64,000 bases of DNA from NCBI GenBank assembly GCA_021234155.1, contig JAJEKV010000030.1:11098525-11162524 (forward strand), read 5' to 3'. Below are positions 43,772 to 56,066 of this stretch, in pieces. Within the stretch, counting starts at the first letter, position 1; every line of letters begins with the position of its first letter. Under the pieces are notes generated by a model. That model ran no database searches, had not been told where the DNA came from, and was given only the letters and a program-made list of their open reading frames with translations. Both the position numbers and the translations under genes were made by a program. The DNA comes from Isoetes taiwanensis (lineage: Eukaryota > Streptophyta > Lycopodiopsida > Isoetales > Isoetaceae).

Positions 43772-45056
43772 TCATGAAACCTTGGGCAAAGTTGCTGATG
43801 ATGATTTCTTACCCACCCGAATTGTTGTGCTGCATAGTGTCAATGGGTACTTGAATGACAAGTTATAGGTCCACCTCCTGGAAACAAAACCTAATTGGTA
43901 AGAAAACACAAAATTAAAAAAGGTAGCTTCCAGCCGATACATCATGGAGATCTCAATTAAGGTGCCCTCCTCTTCCGATGAAACTCTAGGGTCGGGAAGA
44001 CTTGCTGATTGAATTGCGTCACGCACACCCTGAATATAGCTGGATGTTTCAAACACTATGTGGCTAGAGGCTATGGAGTCCTCTGTTTTTTTTGCCCTCT
44101 TCTTCCTTGGAGTTTTCGGCGAGCTCCTAAGTGGGAGCTTGCTCACTTTTCTGGGAGAGATGGGGGATGCAAGATCTGCTTCTGCCTGTGCCATTTCTTT
44201 GTTGAAATCATCATGAACTACCTGAGCTTGTTCTCTGGATAAAGAAATCTCGGCCCTCATCTCTTCAACCGTCAAACCAAACCTGCTGGCTATCTTCTTT
44301 CTAATTGCCTCCCTCTTCTGATCTTCTAAAGTTTCCTCTACCATCAGCCTGGATTAAGAAGTCTGTGCTCAATTTGCTCGTCTGCCATAGCTTCGGCCCG
44401 TTGCTTAGCCCTCGCCAAAATTTGCCTAAGATTGTACTGCCATAGGTAATCTTCATCCGCGCTCCGCTCCAGCTTCATCAGTTAAAACTTCCTATTCCTC
44501 CTGCTTATTTCTGGAGCATTTGGTTTCCTACCTCTTGCGACTACTGGCAGCTTGTAGTCATTGGTCATGCAATGCTTAATAAGCCTGTGGATCTCCAGTC
44601 CCACTTCTTAGAGTCGCTACCACTGCACCCACTGAATAGACAATACTACCGACCATATCCCTCATCCAATTTTCAATTTGGGAGGAGGAGGATTCTCCAC
44701 GGCATCCTCGTTGAAATCTATTTCGGCCTCTATGTTGTCTTCTGCCTCCTTACAGTCAACCTTTTCTTTCTCACCTGCAACCAGAATAGACCTCGAGGAT
44801 ACTAAGCGCCCCTCCCCCCACCCCAAATATCTGGGAATAACTCAGCCGCCCGACTAACAACTTTAGCCTCCACAGATAGATCCACCATAAGACCTGCGCC
44901 TCCCCCAAAACCTGCGGGAAATTTAGGAGGGGAGTCCACCTCCGAATCGACATGTTCTTCTTGCAGGGGCTTGTTTGCAGGGAAGATAAATGCCATGTCA
45001 GCAGAAGATTCTGCCTGGAAGTTCTCATTAACTGATATTCCAAGGCCCTGCTCCAT
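43772..45056 (-). pseudogene. Broken gene for an unknown charged coiled-coil protein
   Basis: Starts MEQGLGISVNENFQAESSAD at 45056 and runs through FPAGFGGGAGLMVDLSVEAK. A one-base slip in the G run near 44815 leads to SRSILVAGEKEKVDCKEAED and EAEIDFNEDAVENPPPPKLK. Further shifts give HRLIKHCMTNDYKLPVVARG, LMKLERSADEDYLWQYNLRQ, ILARAKQRAEAMADEQIEHR and, from 44344, VEETLEDQKREAIRKKIASR and SREQAQVVHDDFNKEMAQAE. The last parts look like coiled coil, followed by a basic stretch (PLRSSPKTPRKKRAKK) that could be a nuclear signal. At least four frame breaks over about 1.2 kb; no clean introns seen. Family not recognised; a transposon-encoded protein or a host gene are both possible. Confidence 0.45.
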
Positions 45057-45402
45057 CTGGACCGTGATTGTGATAGGAAAAAGACAAGATTTCGAGCAGG
45101 AGGAGCGGAGGCGCCGGAATCAAACTTTAAGAGAGAATTCTGGAAACAGAGAGAGGGATTTTTTGGCGCTAAGTAACGGTTGTGATTCCTTCGGATGGGT
45201 TCACTATCCTTAACTACATGGAAGACGGTGATACGCCAATGAGTCTGCAATCATACCCTTTGTCAGGGTACAGTGTACGGCTATTAATGGCAGTCGTCCA
45301 GAATTCAATTCAAAAGTTCCCTGGGTATAGGATATAATAAAATAGCCATGGAATATATACGATGGATATCCCATGCCGACGTGTCTAGGATGGCCTGGAT
45401 GA

Positions 45403-45770
45403 ATAGTGATTCCATCTGATGGATTCACAGTGTGGTGATTCCGTCTGGCAGAATTACATTGTGGTGATTCCACTGGGCGGAAGTGCAGCGGGGTGATTCC
45501 GTTTGGCGGAATTACACTGTGGTGATTCCGCCGCACGGAAGTGCAACGGGGTGATTCCGTCCAGTGGAATACTTCATGGGGTGATTCCACCTGGCGGGAT
45601 ATCGTTGACGGTATTCCGTCTCGTAGAATATGCCACTGGTGATTCCATGGGGGTGAATGCTAGAACGTGATTCCATCCGACGGTATCAAGGTAGTGTGAT
45701 TCCATCACGAAATAAAGGGCTGGTGATTCTGTCCGGTGGTATTCTGTCGTTGTGATTTCGTGGGGAGGTA
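45403..45770 (+). repeat. 29-bp minisatellite, about 12 units
   Basis: Units begin GTGATTCCR and follow the form GTGATTCCGTCTGGCGGAAT plus about nine variable bases. Units 45430-45600 are most regular; later ones diverge. Open frames in this stretch on the minus strand are repeat artefacts (NHHxVIPP, ESP). Confidence 0.85.
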
Positions 45771-46807
45771 TAAAACAGACGGTCAGGATGCACCCTGCAG
45801 ACGGACGGCTGGGATCCATGAGAGGGTACATTTGACACTGTCAGGTACGAAAAACGGGACCTCTGGGAATGTCTGTGATTCCGTGGGAGAGTATTCACCG
45901 CGATGGAATCATCAAAACCGAGGTAAAGCTATTTTCACCTATTCTATTATTATCGTGCTACTTTTTAAGGATTTCCTTTTTGCCTAACATATTTAACCCC
46001 TTGTGATTTACCTTGCCCATTATCTTTTATTGTATCTCCTAGTTAAATGCTACATATTTCCTTTTACGCCAGTACCCCAAGCTTGTGCCTGCATCTTTTA
46101 TTGTAGCTCTGATTTAATGGCTACGCATTTTCCTTTTGGTCAGTCCCCCAAGCTTGTGCCTTCAACCTCTGTTAAAGGAACATCATATTCCAAACAAGAC
46201 TCATTTTTCAAACTCTTTTAATTCAAGCATAGGGTATAAGAGATATTGTTAACAGTACAATTGTCCTAATGTGTAACTGATGGGGAGTGGTAGGAAATTA
46301 TGTGCTAGGTAACCATCTAGGTGAAGGGGTTTCCTATAGAAAAATGGTGGAGGGGGTTTCCTATAGAAAACTAGTAGTGCAGCAGCATGAAGGGCATTAG
46401 CCTCGAGTGGCATTCCTCTACCGGTTTCCCACAAGGAACGTCGAGACCTAGGGGGCTAGTTGAAGCAAGGTTGAAATTCCGGCAAAATTGTGGCAAAGCT
46501 CTAAGCAGTACCACCAAAAATTTCAAGCCAAAAAATTACCCAAAATAATTTTTGACATAAAAAGACTAGGAATTTCAACCCAATGGTGGTAGCGGTAGGA
46601 ATTAGATTAACTGCATATCTGTCCTAAGTTCAAAATGATAAACAGCCATAAACAGCCCGAAATTACTCATGCATAGTAATAAGAGAATATCAGAACATGG
46701 CTAAATTCTCGTGATTCATTTGAAATCCGACTCCATGTTATTCACCAGGTACGTACTGATGCGCTATAGTAAGTGGTGCTACCTCCATCTTCAATATTTG
46801 CATTATT
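45771..46807. other. No gene; short duplications
   Basis: A tandem duplication of about 85 bp (CTTTTATTGTA ... CCCCAAGCTTGTGCCT) lies at 46021-46165. A 26-bp repeat GGGGTTTCCTATAGAAAA occurs twice at about 46325-46370. Nothing coding. Confidence 0.5.
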
Positions 46808-47265
46808 ATCAAAAATGTTCCATTACTTTATGGAAATGATGGATTCCACAGCTCATGAATAAACGTTTGATAGCAAAGCAAAGGCTTCTTTTGTCCCAGG
46901 ATGCAAATGGATCACAGAGTCCGAAACATGCCTCTGCTAACCCTGAATTGAAATCAACTCTACATGTACAAAGAAAAGATTTCCAAATAACAATGGATGC
47001 TTCAAATAGCATTCCTTGAATAAGATTTCCATCCTGATCAGCCCATCCAGCACAGCCAAGGAGAGTACACAAGCATAATGAAGCTAACATGGGGTGACGC
47101 CACGTTCCAAAGCCACAGTAAAAACCTGATGAAATCCTTCATCTACTAATCTTCCATGGTTGCATGCAGAAATAATGGCAACAAACATGACTTCATTACG
47201 TATTGTGCCTTTTTGCTGCATGCTCTTGAAGAGCATAATGCATTCTTTAACAGTCACGATCATAT
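46808..47265 (-). pseudogene. PPR gene C-terminal remnant (repeat plus E region)
   Basis: The minus strand reads ALFKSMQQ-like LFKSMQQKGTIRNEVMFVAI and ISACNHGRLVDEG (about 47230-47130). Then come LLGCAGWADQDGNLIQGMLF and EASIVIWKSFLCTCRVDFNS with GLAEACFG (47065-46920). The latter fits the E region of plant PPR proteins (LLGRAGxxxEAxxLIxxMPxxxxxxxWxxLLxACRxHxNxxLAExA). Frameshifts are present, and the upstream repeats are absent, cut off near the 3' end of the RPB9 gene on the same strand. Confidence 0.7.
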
Positions 47266-47496
47266 AGTATGATCACATCACATGAAGATATCCTGTAAAA
47301 TAATCTGGGCGCATCATCTATACCCTCCAATTTTGCACGAATGGCAACATAAATGTGAGAACAACTTTAACAAGTTGATTATCAATGCCCAAAACCAAGG
47401 ACCAAGAGGAAAAAGTCACTTTTGAAAAATATGTAGTAATCATCAGCATCTTTTGAAATCAGACTTTTTATGTACAGACAAATCCGGATAGGTACA

Positions 47497-48373
47497 TCAA
47501 TCTCGCCAACGGTATCCACAGTTCGGATTACAACAGACAAAAAACAATGTCATCCCCTCCTCTCCTCTAGCTGTCGCCTGAAAAATTTACATATGCATAT
47601 GTAAGTTTGTAAATTCCTATTAAAATGTAGAAACAGAAATGAGATACCTGGAAAAAGACTGCTTCTCCATGTTGACAACGAGCACATCTCACAGCTTTGG
47701 TTCGAGGAAGTGTCGGATCAGATGCAACATCCTGCAAGACCTGAGTGCGTTCGTCTGCTGTATGCAGGACCTCGTTACGATAGACACAGTTGTTGTCTGC
47801 AACCTCCTGTTTAAACAAAAAAAAAAAAAAAAAGCAGGCTCAACATTCCACATGTAATATATGCATAAATAATTGCACAACAGGGACATGTATTCTGCCA
47901 CACTAATGAAAAGGAGGACGTGACAAGATGGTACTTTTGATGAAATAGAAAATGTCTAGAACAGGATCAGAATGGCTTAATGCAGTGAATATTTGTAATA
48001 ACGTGATAGCATAAGATAGCAGCAACCAGCAAGAGGTGTTAGAATCAAAAGGAAAAAGCCATCATGGTATAGAATATCAGCATAGTCAATAGTACTTTAC
48101 ATGCATCCACTACAGTTTGTAAACTAAATTTTATTAAAGTGATTAATCTTGACAAAAGATTGTTAAGCCAGTAGCAAAGAGCGTAGAACCTGATGGTCAC
48201 AATTCCGACACGCATACAATAACACCTTCTTTTCTGTGTCCTCCCTAGGGTATAAGATATTGTTACTGTGGACGAAACAAAACACAGTTCAGAATGCTGA
48301 GATAATATGATGCAATGTCAATATTAGAAAACGGGGCCACATACCATTCACGGCAAAATTTCATGGTACTCAT
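47497..48373 (-). CDS. NRPB9: RNA polymerase II subunit RPB9, four exons
   Basis: Exons on the minus strand: 48373-48345, 48265-48190, 47806-47648 and 47577-47497, total 345 nt, 114 residues plus TGA. All introns (79, 383 and 70 nt) are GT-AG. The N-terminal zinc ribbon is [19 protein letters not shown] ... YACRNCDHQ, with CxxC pairs. The linker is [20 protein letters not shown] then [20 protein letters not shown]. The second, TFIIS-like zinc ribbon is [13 protein letters not shown] ... [12 protein letters not shown]. Both four-cysteine sites are complete, and length equals that of the plant protein as I recall it. Role: small subunit at the jaw of RNA polymerase II, affecting start-site choice, elongation and fidelity; in plants the same protein can serve polymerases IV and V. 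No internal stop or frameshift, so this is the one gene here that looks functional. It ends about 230 bp from a PPR remnant. Confidence 0.95.
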
Positions 48374-49744
48374 CTTGACTGATAAATAAAGTGTCTCTTT
48401 TGTTGGAGAATCAAACGGACTTGGAATGCACCTAAGTACTGGAAAACATTAAGAACGAAAGAACAACAAAGAAATCATAAAATAAAGGGGACACGATCTG
48501 CAATCTCTGGAAGGAAAACCTATATAGAATAGAAACGTAATATACGATATGGATTGAAACAAACTGCTAGACTACTGGATTTCTTGTTTTGATATTTACC
48601 TGTTGAAATTTGATCTAGAGATCCCTGGGCGTTTGTTCGAATTTGAATGCTGAACGCTAAATAGCTATAATGGACACAAAACCCTATCAAATAAACGAGA
48701 AGATTCGCGTTTAAGAAAATTCTGTTTCTCTATAGTCTAAAAAATAATAATGACAACCATTATATAATAGATAAGGTGCGTACATGTATTTTGTCGTGTA
48801 TATACATAAGCCTACACATCCACAAAAAATATAACTAGCACAAGGGCAGGGTTGAGGCAAAGGAGAAAATTATAAAATATTAATGTGTGCTAGCATGTTC
48901 ACAGATATCAGCTGAGACCTACAATGTCAAGCCAAGTCCAATGGAACGCTAATATTCTGCAAGGAACATCCCGTATTTTCGTGATTGCATAGCTTAGGAT
49001 CTTGTCCATTGCAATCAAAAGTTTAAAGGTATTAAAAAACGGTAAATAATAGAGATGCTCAAAAGACACAATGAAACAACATTCAAAAGACACCTAGCTC
49101 CTTCACATTAGAGAGTGTTGCATCGATATCTCTCATAGCTTTGAGTTGCATCAATATCTCTTAAAGCTTTGAGTGGAACAACGATCCCGTAACCTCTGAA
49201 GGACCTTCTTGTTGATCTTCGGCGTGTCTTCAATCTTTCGTGTCAAGGTGGCCTTGTCATGTAGCAAGTGCACATCTGCCTCCATTTCGTGATCAAACCC
49301 TATCTGCTTGTCCTGCATATTTTGGTCCTCGCACTCCTAGTTTTGTGCTAAGCCTTTAGTCTCCAGTCTCTCACTTTCTTCGAGGGGTCATCCTTGCCAT
49401 GCTAATTAGGGTAAAAGTTGGAACCTTTCAATGATGCCACAAGCTATCAACAATGGACTATACGGGATTTGTTTTTTTTGTTTTCATAATGACAAAAGCT
49501 TAGGTTGAAATATAGTAAATATTGTATTTTATCTTACTTTGTGGGCCGCACATTTGGAGTATGTAAATATGCTCGCTATGTGATTTATAGGATTTGTTTT
49601 AAATGCTTTATAGTGAATATTTATATGTTACATTGCGGGGCTTACATTGGGAGCTTGTAAATATGCTCGCTGTTATAATTGTTGTGTATGGTTATTTTTC
49701 CGAAGTAAGTTTCTCTAGCATGTATAAATAATTAAATATTATCT
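48374..49744. other. Upstream region of RPB9; no other gene seen
   Basis: Must contain the promoter and leader of RPB9, but no clear TATA box or leader intron could be fixed by eye. AT-rich beyond 48650. Short duplications at 49115-49180 (ATCGATATCTCTCATAGCTTTGAG-like). Confidence 0.4.
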
Positions 49745-50130
49745 TCATGCATTAGTTGCTTATGAAGTCAATATTCCTCTCATGGCATGGCATGGCCACC
49801 GTATGTGGAGCAAAATGAGGAAGTATATTCTAAAAAAGGTGGTGTGTATTTAAGCACATAAGCTAGTGTGCCTGTTAAATGAATCTCTTTTACAACTTTA
49901 GATCATCGATTATGTGTGCTATCTAATAAATGAACCTTTTTTACATCTTTAAATCATGCATATCATTACCATGCATGCAATTATTGCTTATGAAGCCAAA
50001 TATTTCTCTATAGCATGGCAACCTATATGTGGAGCAGAATGAAGAAGTATCAGAAAGGTAAAGCCTTACGTGTATTCAAGCACATAATCAAGTACTGTCT
50101 ATTAAATGAACCTTTTGCACATCTTGAAAT
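49745..50130 (+). repeat. Partial tandem duplication, about 240 bp apart
   Basis: CATGCATTAGTTGCTTATGA ... TATGTGGAGCAAAATGAGGA ... TTAAATGAATC at 49747-49885 is repeated as CATGCAATTATTGCTTATGA ... TATGTGGAGCAGAATGAAGA ... TTAAATGAACC at 49973-50115. Confidence 0.65.
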
Positions 50131-52517
50131 TTGTAATTGTAGAGCTGCTAAAATTCAAGACAGCTTTATAGTTTTTAGAGCAGGTTTATCTTCTTGAAAT
50201 CCTACACTTACACTGGAATCCTAAATATAGTGCACAATACAAATAAGTTTTATTTGTCCAAACTATTGGCCAAGAGAGCAAACGTTAAGAATGCTGCTAA
50301 ATGTGACCTTATCTGGCTTTAGCCACTCTTCTCTCATTTTTGCAAAGAATTGTAAGGCTTGGTCTGTATGTCTATGCTGCAACAAAACTTGGCCTTGCTA
50401 TACAATTTTTTGCACGTTTTCTTGCCAAATTAAAGCATGAATAGAAGGAAAACGTTTCAGAAACTCTCAAAGCGACTCTAAGTTCTGAAACTTTCTTCTG
50501 AAGTGCAATCTGGATAAAAAGGCAAGTTATGCATTAGTTTCCATCTACAAGACTTCAGAATAATTTTCAAATTTACCTCGTTTGCAGAAGGCACAAAGGA
50601 TTCGTTTATAGACCTCCTTTGTTGTTCCTTGCAGATTCATATGTATGTGTATTTTCTGAATACTCCAACTTGATATACTTGGTCTCTCTCGTAATCCATA
50701 TGCTGGTACCAGTTTATGTTCTTCAACTATAGCTTCTGTCACAAGAACTTCTAATCAACTGAAACGAAAAGAAAGAGGCCACAATCTTAGGTCTACTAAC
50801 TCGTTTGCAGAAGGCACAAAGGATTCGTTTTAGAACCAAAAAGACAAAAATTTGATTTTTGCTAGACTAAAATCGTCAAAAACATGCTGTCAGAATGAAG
50901 CTGCAACACTGGTAGCATGGCAGCATGGAACTGGGAAGCTTCTGACTATGACAAAAACACTTGAGCCCTTTTGTAGAAATCTATGGAGCAGACTAAACAC
51001 AAAAGAGCCTGGCGGAACTATTCCTGCTATTTAATGCATTACTTTCTTGCATGGTAAGGAAATGGCTCTTTCAAGTAAGAAACAAATCACAAACGTGCAT
51101 GTACTGCAAATCATAAAATGCAGCACTGCCCAATTTTTGCAGAGTTGCATTTTGGTCTGAGCTAGAAAGAACAGAAAGAGATTATACCTAATTCATACTT
51201 CTCCTCTCCACTTTCTGTATCTTTGCAAAACTTCAAAATGTTTCCTATTCATCAAAGGAAAAGAAACATAACCAAATGCAAATGCAGTTTCAATAATCTC
51301 AAGTGCCCACCACCAACCTGAATTGTTAGAAGACATAGCGTAAGTTCTGGATATCTTTGCCGCACACCCAAATCCGTTGCTTCTTGCCCTATTCCAAAGT
51401 GGCTTTTGCCGTACTTCCTTGAGGTGTTAGCCACAGATCCGAAGTGCACCACCAGCCTTCCAAGCAACGAAACACAGCCTTATTTACATAGATCCTCTGA
51501 TCTTATCTTCAAGGAAACGAACCCCAAATCATGCTTCCACAGTAGCAGATTTTTGGGCACAGAAACAGGCCACGAAAAAACATCCTTACGTACAGTACAG
51601 ACCATCGAAATACTTCTTCAGCGTTGATGTTATGGGATCCTGCAATACCCAGTTCGATGGTATTGATGTTATGTTCGAAGCGATGACTGTTATTAAGCAA
51701 ATGCTACTCCAAGAAGGGCGTTTGACCTAATCTGGCAAAATGAATATCCCCTGCACGATAAACAGAGGTCTCAGGGAAAATATAATGGAAAAGGGATGAC
51801 AAATATAAAAGGGGGAAGAACATCTCTGCCATAGACATCGTAGTTTTCTTACAGACCTGTTTTTTGAAGTAAACATGAAAAGAAGATTCCGGCAGCTACA
51901 ACATTCTCAAAGCGAAAGGATTTGTCTGCCATAGCTGGAGCACCGCTCTCCATACCCAAACTTATGTTGCTCAAAAGGATTTTGTCCTCTAGTTATAACT
52001 AGTGCATGTACCTCAAGGCAGTGCCAAGCAGAGCTCAAGAGCTATGCCACCGCCATAGGTAGAAAGAGAAACACGGCCGTCGCCATCCGGATCTGCCATA
52101 GCCGAGTACGGCAGAGAATTTTTAGAGTTTTCTAATTTCCCTGGCCGTATGATTCGAAATTAGAGAATCGGACGGCTCAAATTGATTTTAGGTGACGTGG
52201 CATGACACGTGGCATAGCTAGAATTGCAGCCTTTTGTGCAGGGGGGGTTAGGCAACCCTGCTAAAAACGAGGCCTCTCCTATTTTCTAGAATATTCCTCC
52301 TTAGGTGCCGGGCTTGCATGGTCGCATTTGAGAGTGAACAGATGGGGTAAGTTTACGAAGGATGGAGTTAATCTAGCAACTTCAGCTCGAATGCCAAACA
52401 CCAAACCAATCCGCACAATCATTGCCCCTATTTCCCCCGAAAAAACAAAGATTCTGTCTTCAGTGGCTCCTCTCACATAATGGAACACTTTGGAAAACTA
52501 TGACTAGAAGAAGCAAT
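50131..52517. other. No gene confidently recognised
   Basis: A 33-bp sequence, CTCGTTTGCAGAAGGCACAA plus AGGATTCGTTT, occurs at 50578 and 50801. Minus-strand frames at 50545-50742 and 51252-51700 look mildly protein-like (RQRYPELTLCLLTIQ followed by a GT) but have no recognised motif or validated splice chain. Confidence 0.4.
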
Positions 52518-52650
52518 CTCTTGTTTAAATTCGGTTTTTCCGGTTTGGAGAAACCCTTTTTAGAATTTTTTTTTTAAGTAATTTCCCTAAGGTTTTGGGC
52601 TTTCTTAGACGCCAGAAAGTTTTTTATCATCCAAAAATCAGGAAACTTTT
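52518..52650 (+). repeat. Dispersed repeat R3, copy 1
   Basis: ATCTCTTGTTTAAATTCGGT, CCCTTTTTAGAATTTTTTTT, AAGTAATTTCCCTAAGG, TTTCTTAGACGCCAGAAAGT and ATCATCCAAAAATC recur in order, inverted, at 55840-56066. Confidence 0.65.
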
Positions 52651-54244
52651 TTTTTTGTTGTTGTGTGATTTGGGGTTTCTAGTTTTGCTGATAAAAATTT
52701 CTGAACAGGTGCCAGATTGGGCTTGAGGAAACCATGTCGGCATGCATGCCACGGTTCAAGTAGATAGGAAGGACTTGAAAATCGCCATGATTAAAGTAGA
52801 TAGAACGAGCTTGAAGATTTTCAAGTCGGATCTATCAGAGAGTTTGTGATTGATTTGTAACTCCACAAATTCGATCTTTTTGCAAAGATGAAGGCAGTGA
52901 ATTTAGGGAAGGCATGTTGCTCCTTCATAGTGTTAATCTTTGGCTGATTGATTGCTTGATGTAAGATTAAACTCTTTTTACTTTCTATTTTGCAGGATGT
53001 CACAAGCTGCTCGCATTTTTGAAGCTTGGCGATTAGCAAGAAACCATTTCTACCATTTCTTTGGTTTCGTCAAGAAATGTTTGGTTATTCCATCTGCTCC
53101 TCAAGTCTAAGTTACCCAAAAATATTTACCCAGATTCGGTCATGATTATTTGGCAGGAGTCGTGGTTCCTTCCTTCTAATTTTAGTTTCATCAGACACCA
53201 AATGTCCGGCAATTTCATGAATTTGAGCATAGATTTTCTCTGCTATGACGAACTATCAGAAGGAGGCTAAGTTATTTATTGAGCTAAGGAATTTTATTTT
53301 CCTTCCTAGGTTATTCTTCTAGCTAAGGAGGTCTTGAAGACAGTTCGTTTGAAGACACTTCTTAGCTTCATTATAATCCTGCAAGGTATGTGGTTGATAG
53401 ATGTGTGTAGCTTCTTTACAAAAGCTCATGCTCCATATATACCTTGCAGGATTATGATCAAGGCTTTATACTGAAGCTAGGCAAATCGGGCAACCAAAGC
53501 ACATTGTTTTGAAGGTCCTTTTGGCTAAAGAATTCTCTCTTACGTAGACAATTAATGTTTTAGAAACAAGTTAATCTTGGTGTATTTAGTTCTATACCCC
53601 TAGAGAATAGAAGTGCCCAAGTCTGAGATGTGTGCTGCCATAAACAAGACTGTAGATGGGTCTTTTATTCTATTAAAGTTAATGCCAATATCAGTTGAGC
53701 TAGGAAGGCCAATTTGAATGTATTTTAAATCATCTTATTCGTGATATAGATAAACATGTAGCAGTTTCAAATAACCCATATGATCTGATTATGCACAGGA
53801 AAACCACTTGAGGCATAATACCTAAGCAACATTAACTTTGTACTAGAGTCTTTGCTCGAGGCAGAATACTAAAGCAGCATTAACATAAACTGCATGTTGT
53901 AAGCACCATCTTTCACAGTATTTGTAGGGTTTATGCTTGATATGTTCAGGGATGACATGTCTGGAGCCAATGGTAGCTGTAAAAATGTGTTTGATGATTA
54001 TTGTTTTATTAATATGCTTTACAGCTTCAGAGTTGGTATAAGTGTTGGATTGAACTAGATCATATAAATCGTGGAAGACGAGGAGTATGTCTCTTGCATT
54101 AGCATTTGAAATATGATTTTGGTCGAGGTCTCACACAACACACATGTATATTTCTTATGCATGATTTTAACATGAATAGCTACTCCTTCACATAGTGGTA
54201 GAGGTACGTTCTTCTTTGTAAGTTTTTCTTTTTGATGATGAGCC
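52651..54244. other. No gene recognised (apart from the foldback)
   Basis: Short frames only; no domain seen. Confidence 0.4.
53373..53455. repeat. Perfect 17-bp inverted repeat (short foldback)
   Basis: ATAATCCTGCAAGGTAT (53373-53389) and its exact complement (53439-53455) enclose 49 bases that contain a smaller AGCTTCTTTACAAAAGCT stem. Could be a hairpin RNA locus, a tiny foldback element or the product of local inversion. Confidence 0.55.
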
Positions 54245-54487
54245 ACCCTTGATACATTCGTGACGATCTTCCTCATCACAAACATTTGTTCTTCCTTTAT
54301 AGGTACCAAGCTTTTGTCCAATGCAAAACCTTCATCCGATTCTTACTATCGGCATTTGAAACATGCAGTCTTGATATATTCGTAATGATCTTCCCATTAC
54401 CAACGTTTGTTCTTCCTTTATAGGTACCAGGCTCTTGTCCAGTGCAAAGCCTTCATTCGTTTCTTACTGTCAGCATTTGAAACATGC
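54245..54487 (+). repeat. 121-bp tandem duplication
   Basis: Two units, starting at about 54245 and 54367, share CTTGATAYATTCGTRAYGATC, TTGTTCTTCCTTTATAGGTA, CTTGTCCARTGCAAARCCTT and GGCATTTGAAACATGCA-like ends. Confidence 0.8.
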
Positions 54488-55296
54488 ATAGTCTGTTTTG
54501 ATGGTTCAGGCACAAGGGGGATCTCGGGAAATCTAAATAACTCAAGATTAAAGTAGATCAACATGCACCTCATTATGTTTGTAAGTCATTGCCCTCTCCT
54601 GTAATTTTCCTATTTTGGCTCAACAACTCAAGGCCAGGGCTTTTGTTGTGGTACATCATGACGTGCATATTATTTTCGCTGCCCGTTATAGATTAGGAAC
54701 CACCTTCGACCCAATACGAGAGATTCAGAAACAACCATTGCCGTGTCAGCCCATGTGCAGAAACAACTTTTGGCTGCCTATGGCCTTAAGGCTTAATAGG
54801 CCTACATTCTCTAGGCATGTTATCGTCTCTACTATGCATGTAAACTATTCCATGGATTGCTCATTAAGAATGTAGTTTCCATGGATTGCTCATTAAGAAT
54901 GTAGTTTCTTGATTATCATGATCGCAGCCTATGTTCAACAACGATAACTCAATAAAGCCCATGCTGTGAACAAAAGTCAGAGCCAGGCATAGTTACTTGG
55001 AATTTGAAAATTTCAATGGCCAAAAGAGGAAGCCATGAAATCAACCAAGATTTGGAGCTATGAAAATGTCAAATCAGCATGTAATGCATCTCGCATCACT
55101 GGGTCTATGTAATTTGTGATATTTTGTTCTTCTTTCATGGATGCTTTTCCTTAGGGTCTTTTCACTACTTTTATACTTTACCTCACCTCATGGGTTTTCT
55201 ATTTTGTCTAAAAAACTAATGGACCTTAGCTTGAATATTTTGCAGCTGCAAGCAACAATATAAGCTCGGTGATTCTATCAGGGGCTTCAACAAGTT
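54488..55296. other. No gene; 30-bp duplication
   Basis: CCATGGATTGCTCATTAAGA plus ATGTAGTTTC occurs twice in tandem at 54850-54908. Nothing coding. Confidence 0.45.
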
Positions 55297-55442
55297 TCTA
55301 AAGAGTTTGCCTTACTTTCTGTTGAAGCAAACATATTAGTTGTGGCATCTTCGTTTATTGTCCCTAAAGAGTTTGCCTTACTTTCTGCTGAACTTCATGG
55401 CAAACATATTAGCTGTGGCATCTTCTTTTATTGTTCCTAAAT
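55297..55442 (+). repeat. Tandem duplication, about 70-76 bp unit
   Basis: AAAGAGTTTGCCTTACTTTC begins two units at 55298 and 55366; both continue through CAAACATATTAG, TGTGGCATCTTC and TTTATTGT. Confidence 0.8.
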
Positions 55443-55839
55443 TCCTCTTGGCCATAGTCCTACTAAATGTTGGCGTAAGCTGACAAATTTTACGTTCTAG
55501 ATCATGAAAAGGAATTTGCTTGGTTGTGTGAACTCCACACTTATATCATTCTACAGTTTACGGTTCCATTTGCCTTTCTTTTAGGTGTTTCAATTGTTAG
55601 TTTTTTGTATGCTTTGTTTTTGCTGCCATCAAATGTACTACAAAACAAGGAATGCATAAAATTAAGATTATAAAGGACCTTTTGGAACTCTCAAGCTGGT
55701 GTATATAGATGCATCCTTAAGTCACAAAATGTTATTGTCAATTGTGGAATTTAAAACCTAGGTCTTAGTATGGAAGGACCAGCTGGATACAAGCATTACA
55801 ATATTGTAAACGTGTATTCAATGAGATACATTTAGCATT
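55443..55839. other. No gene recognised
   Basis: No motif, repeat border or RNA gene seen. Confidence 0.45.
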
Positions 55840-56066
55840 TCTATTATGAGAAATTCCTCCAATTCTATGAAAGATCACTTTAATTATGAAACCGATTTTT
55901 GGATGATCGAAAACTTTCCGCTGTCTAAGAAGGCCCAAACCATAGGGAAATGACTTAAAAAAAATTTCTAAAAAGGTTTTTTCCAAATCAGTTAGGGAAA
56001 TGACTCCAAAACAAATTCTAAAAAGGTTTTTTCCAAATCGGAAAAATCGAATTTAAACAAGAGATA
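55840..56066 (-). repeat. Dispersed repeat R3, copy 2, with internal duplication
   Basis: The minus strand matches 52518-52650. It carries an extra tandem copy of the segment GGAAAAAACCTTTTTAGAA ... GTCATTTCCCTA. Confidence 0.65.

Noticed and set aside
45210-45898. 126- and 85-codon minus-strand frames
   Set aside because: They are translations of the 29-bp minisatellite (NHHxVIPP, ESP repeats).
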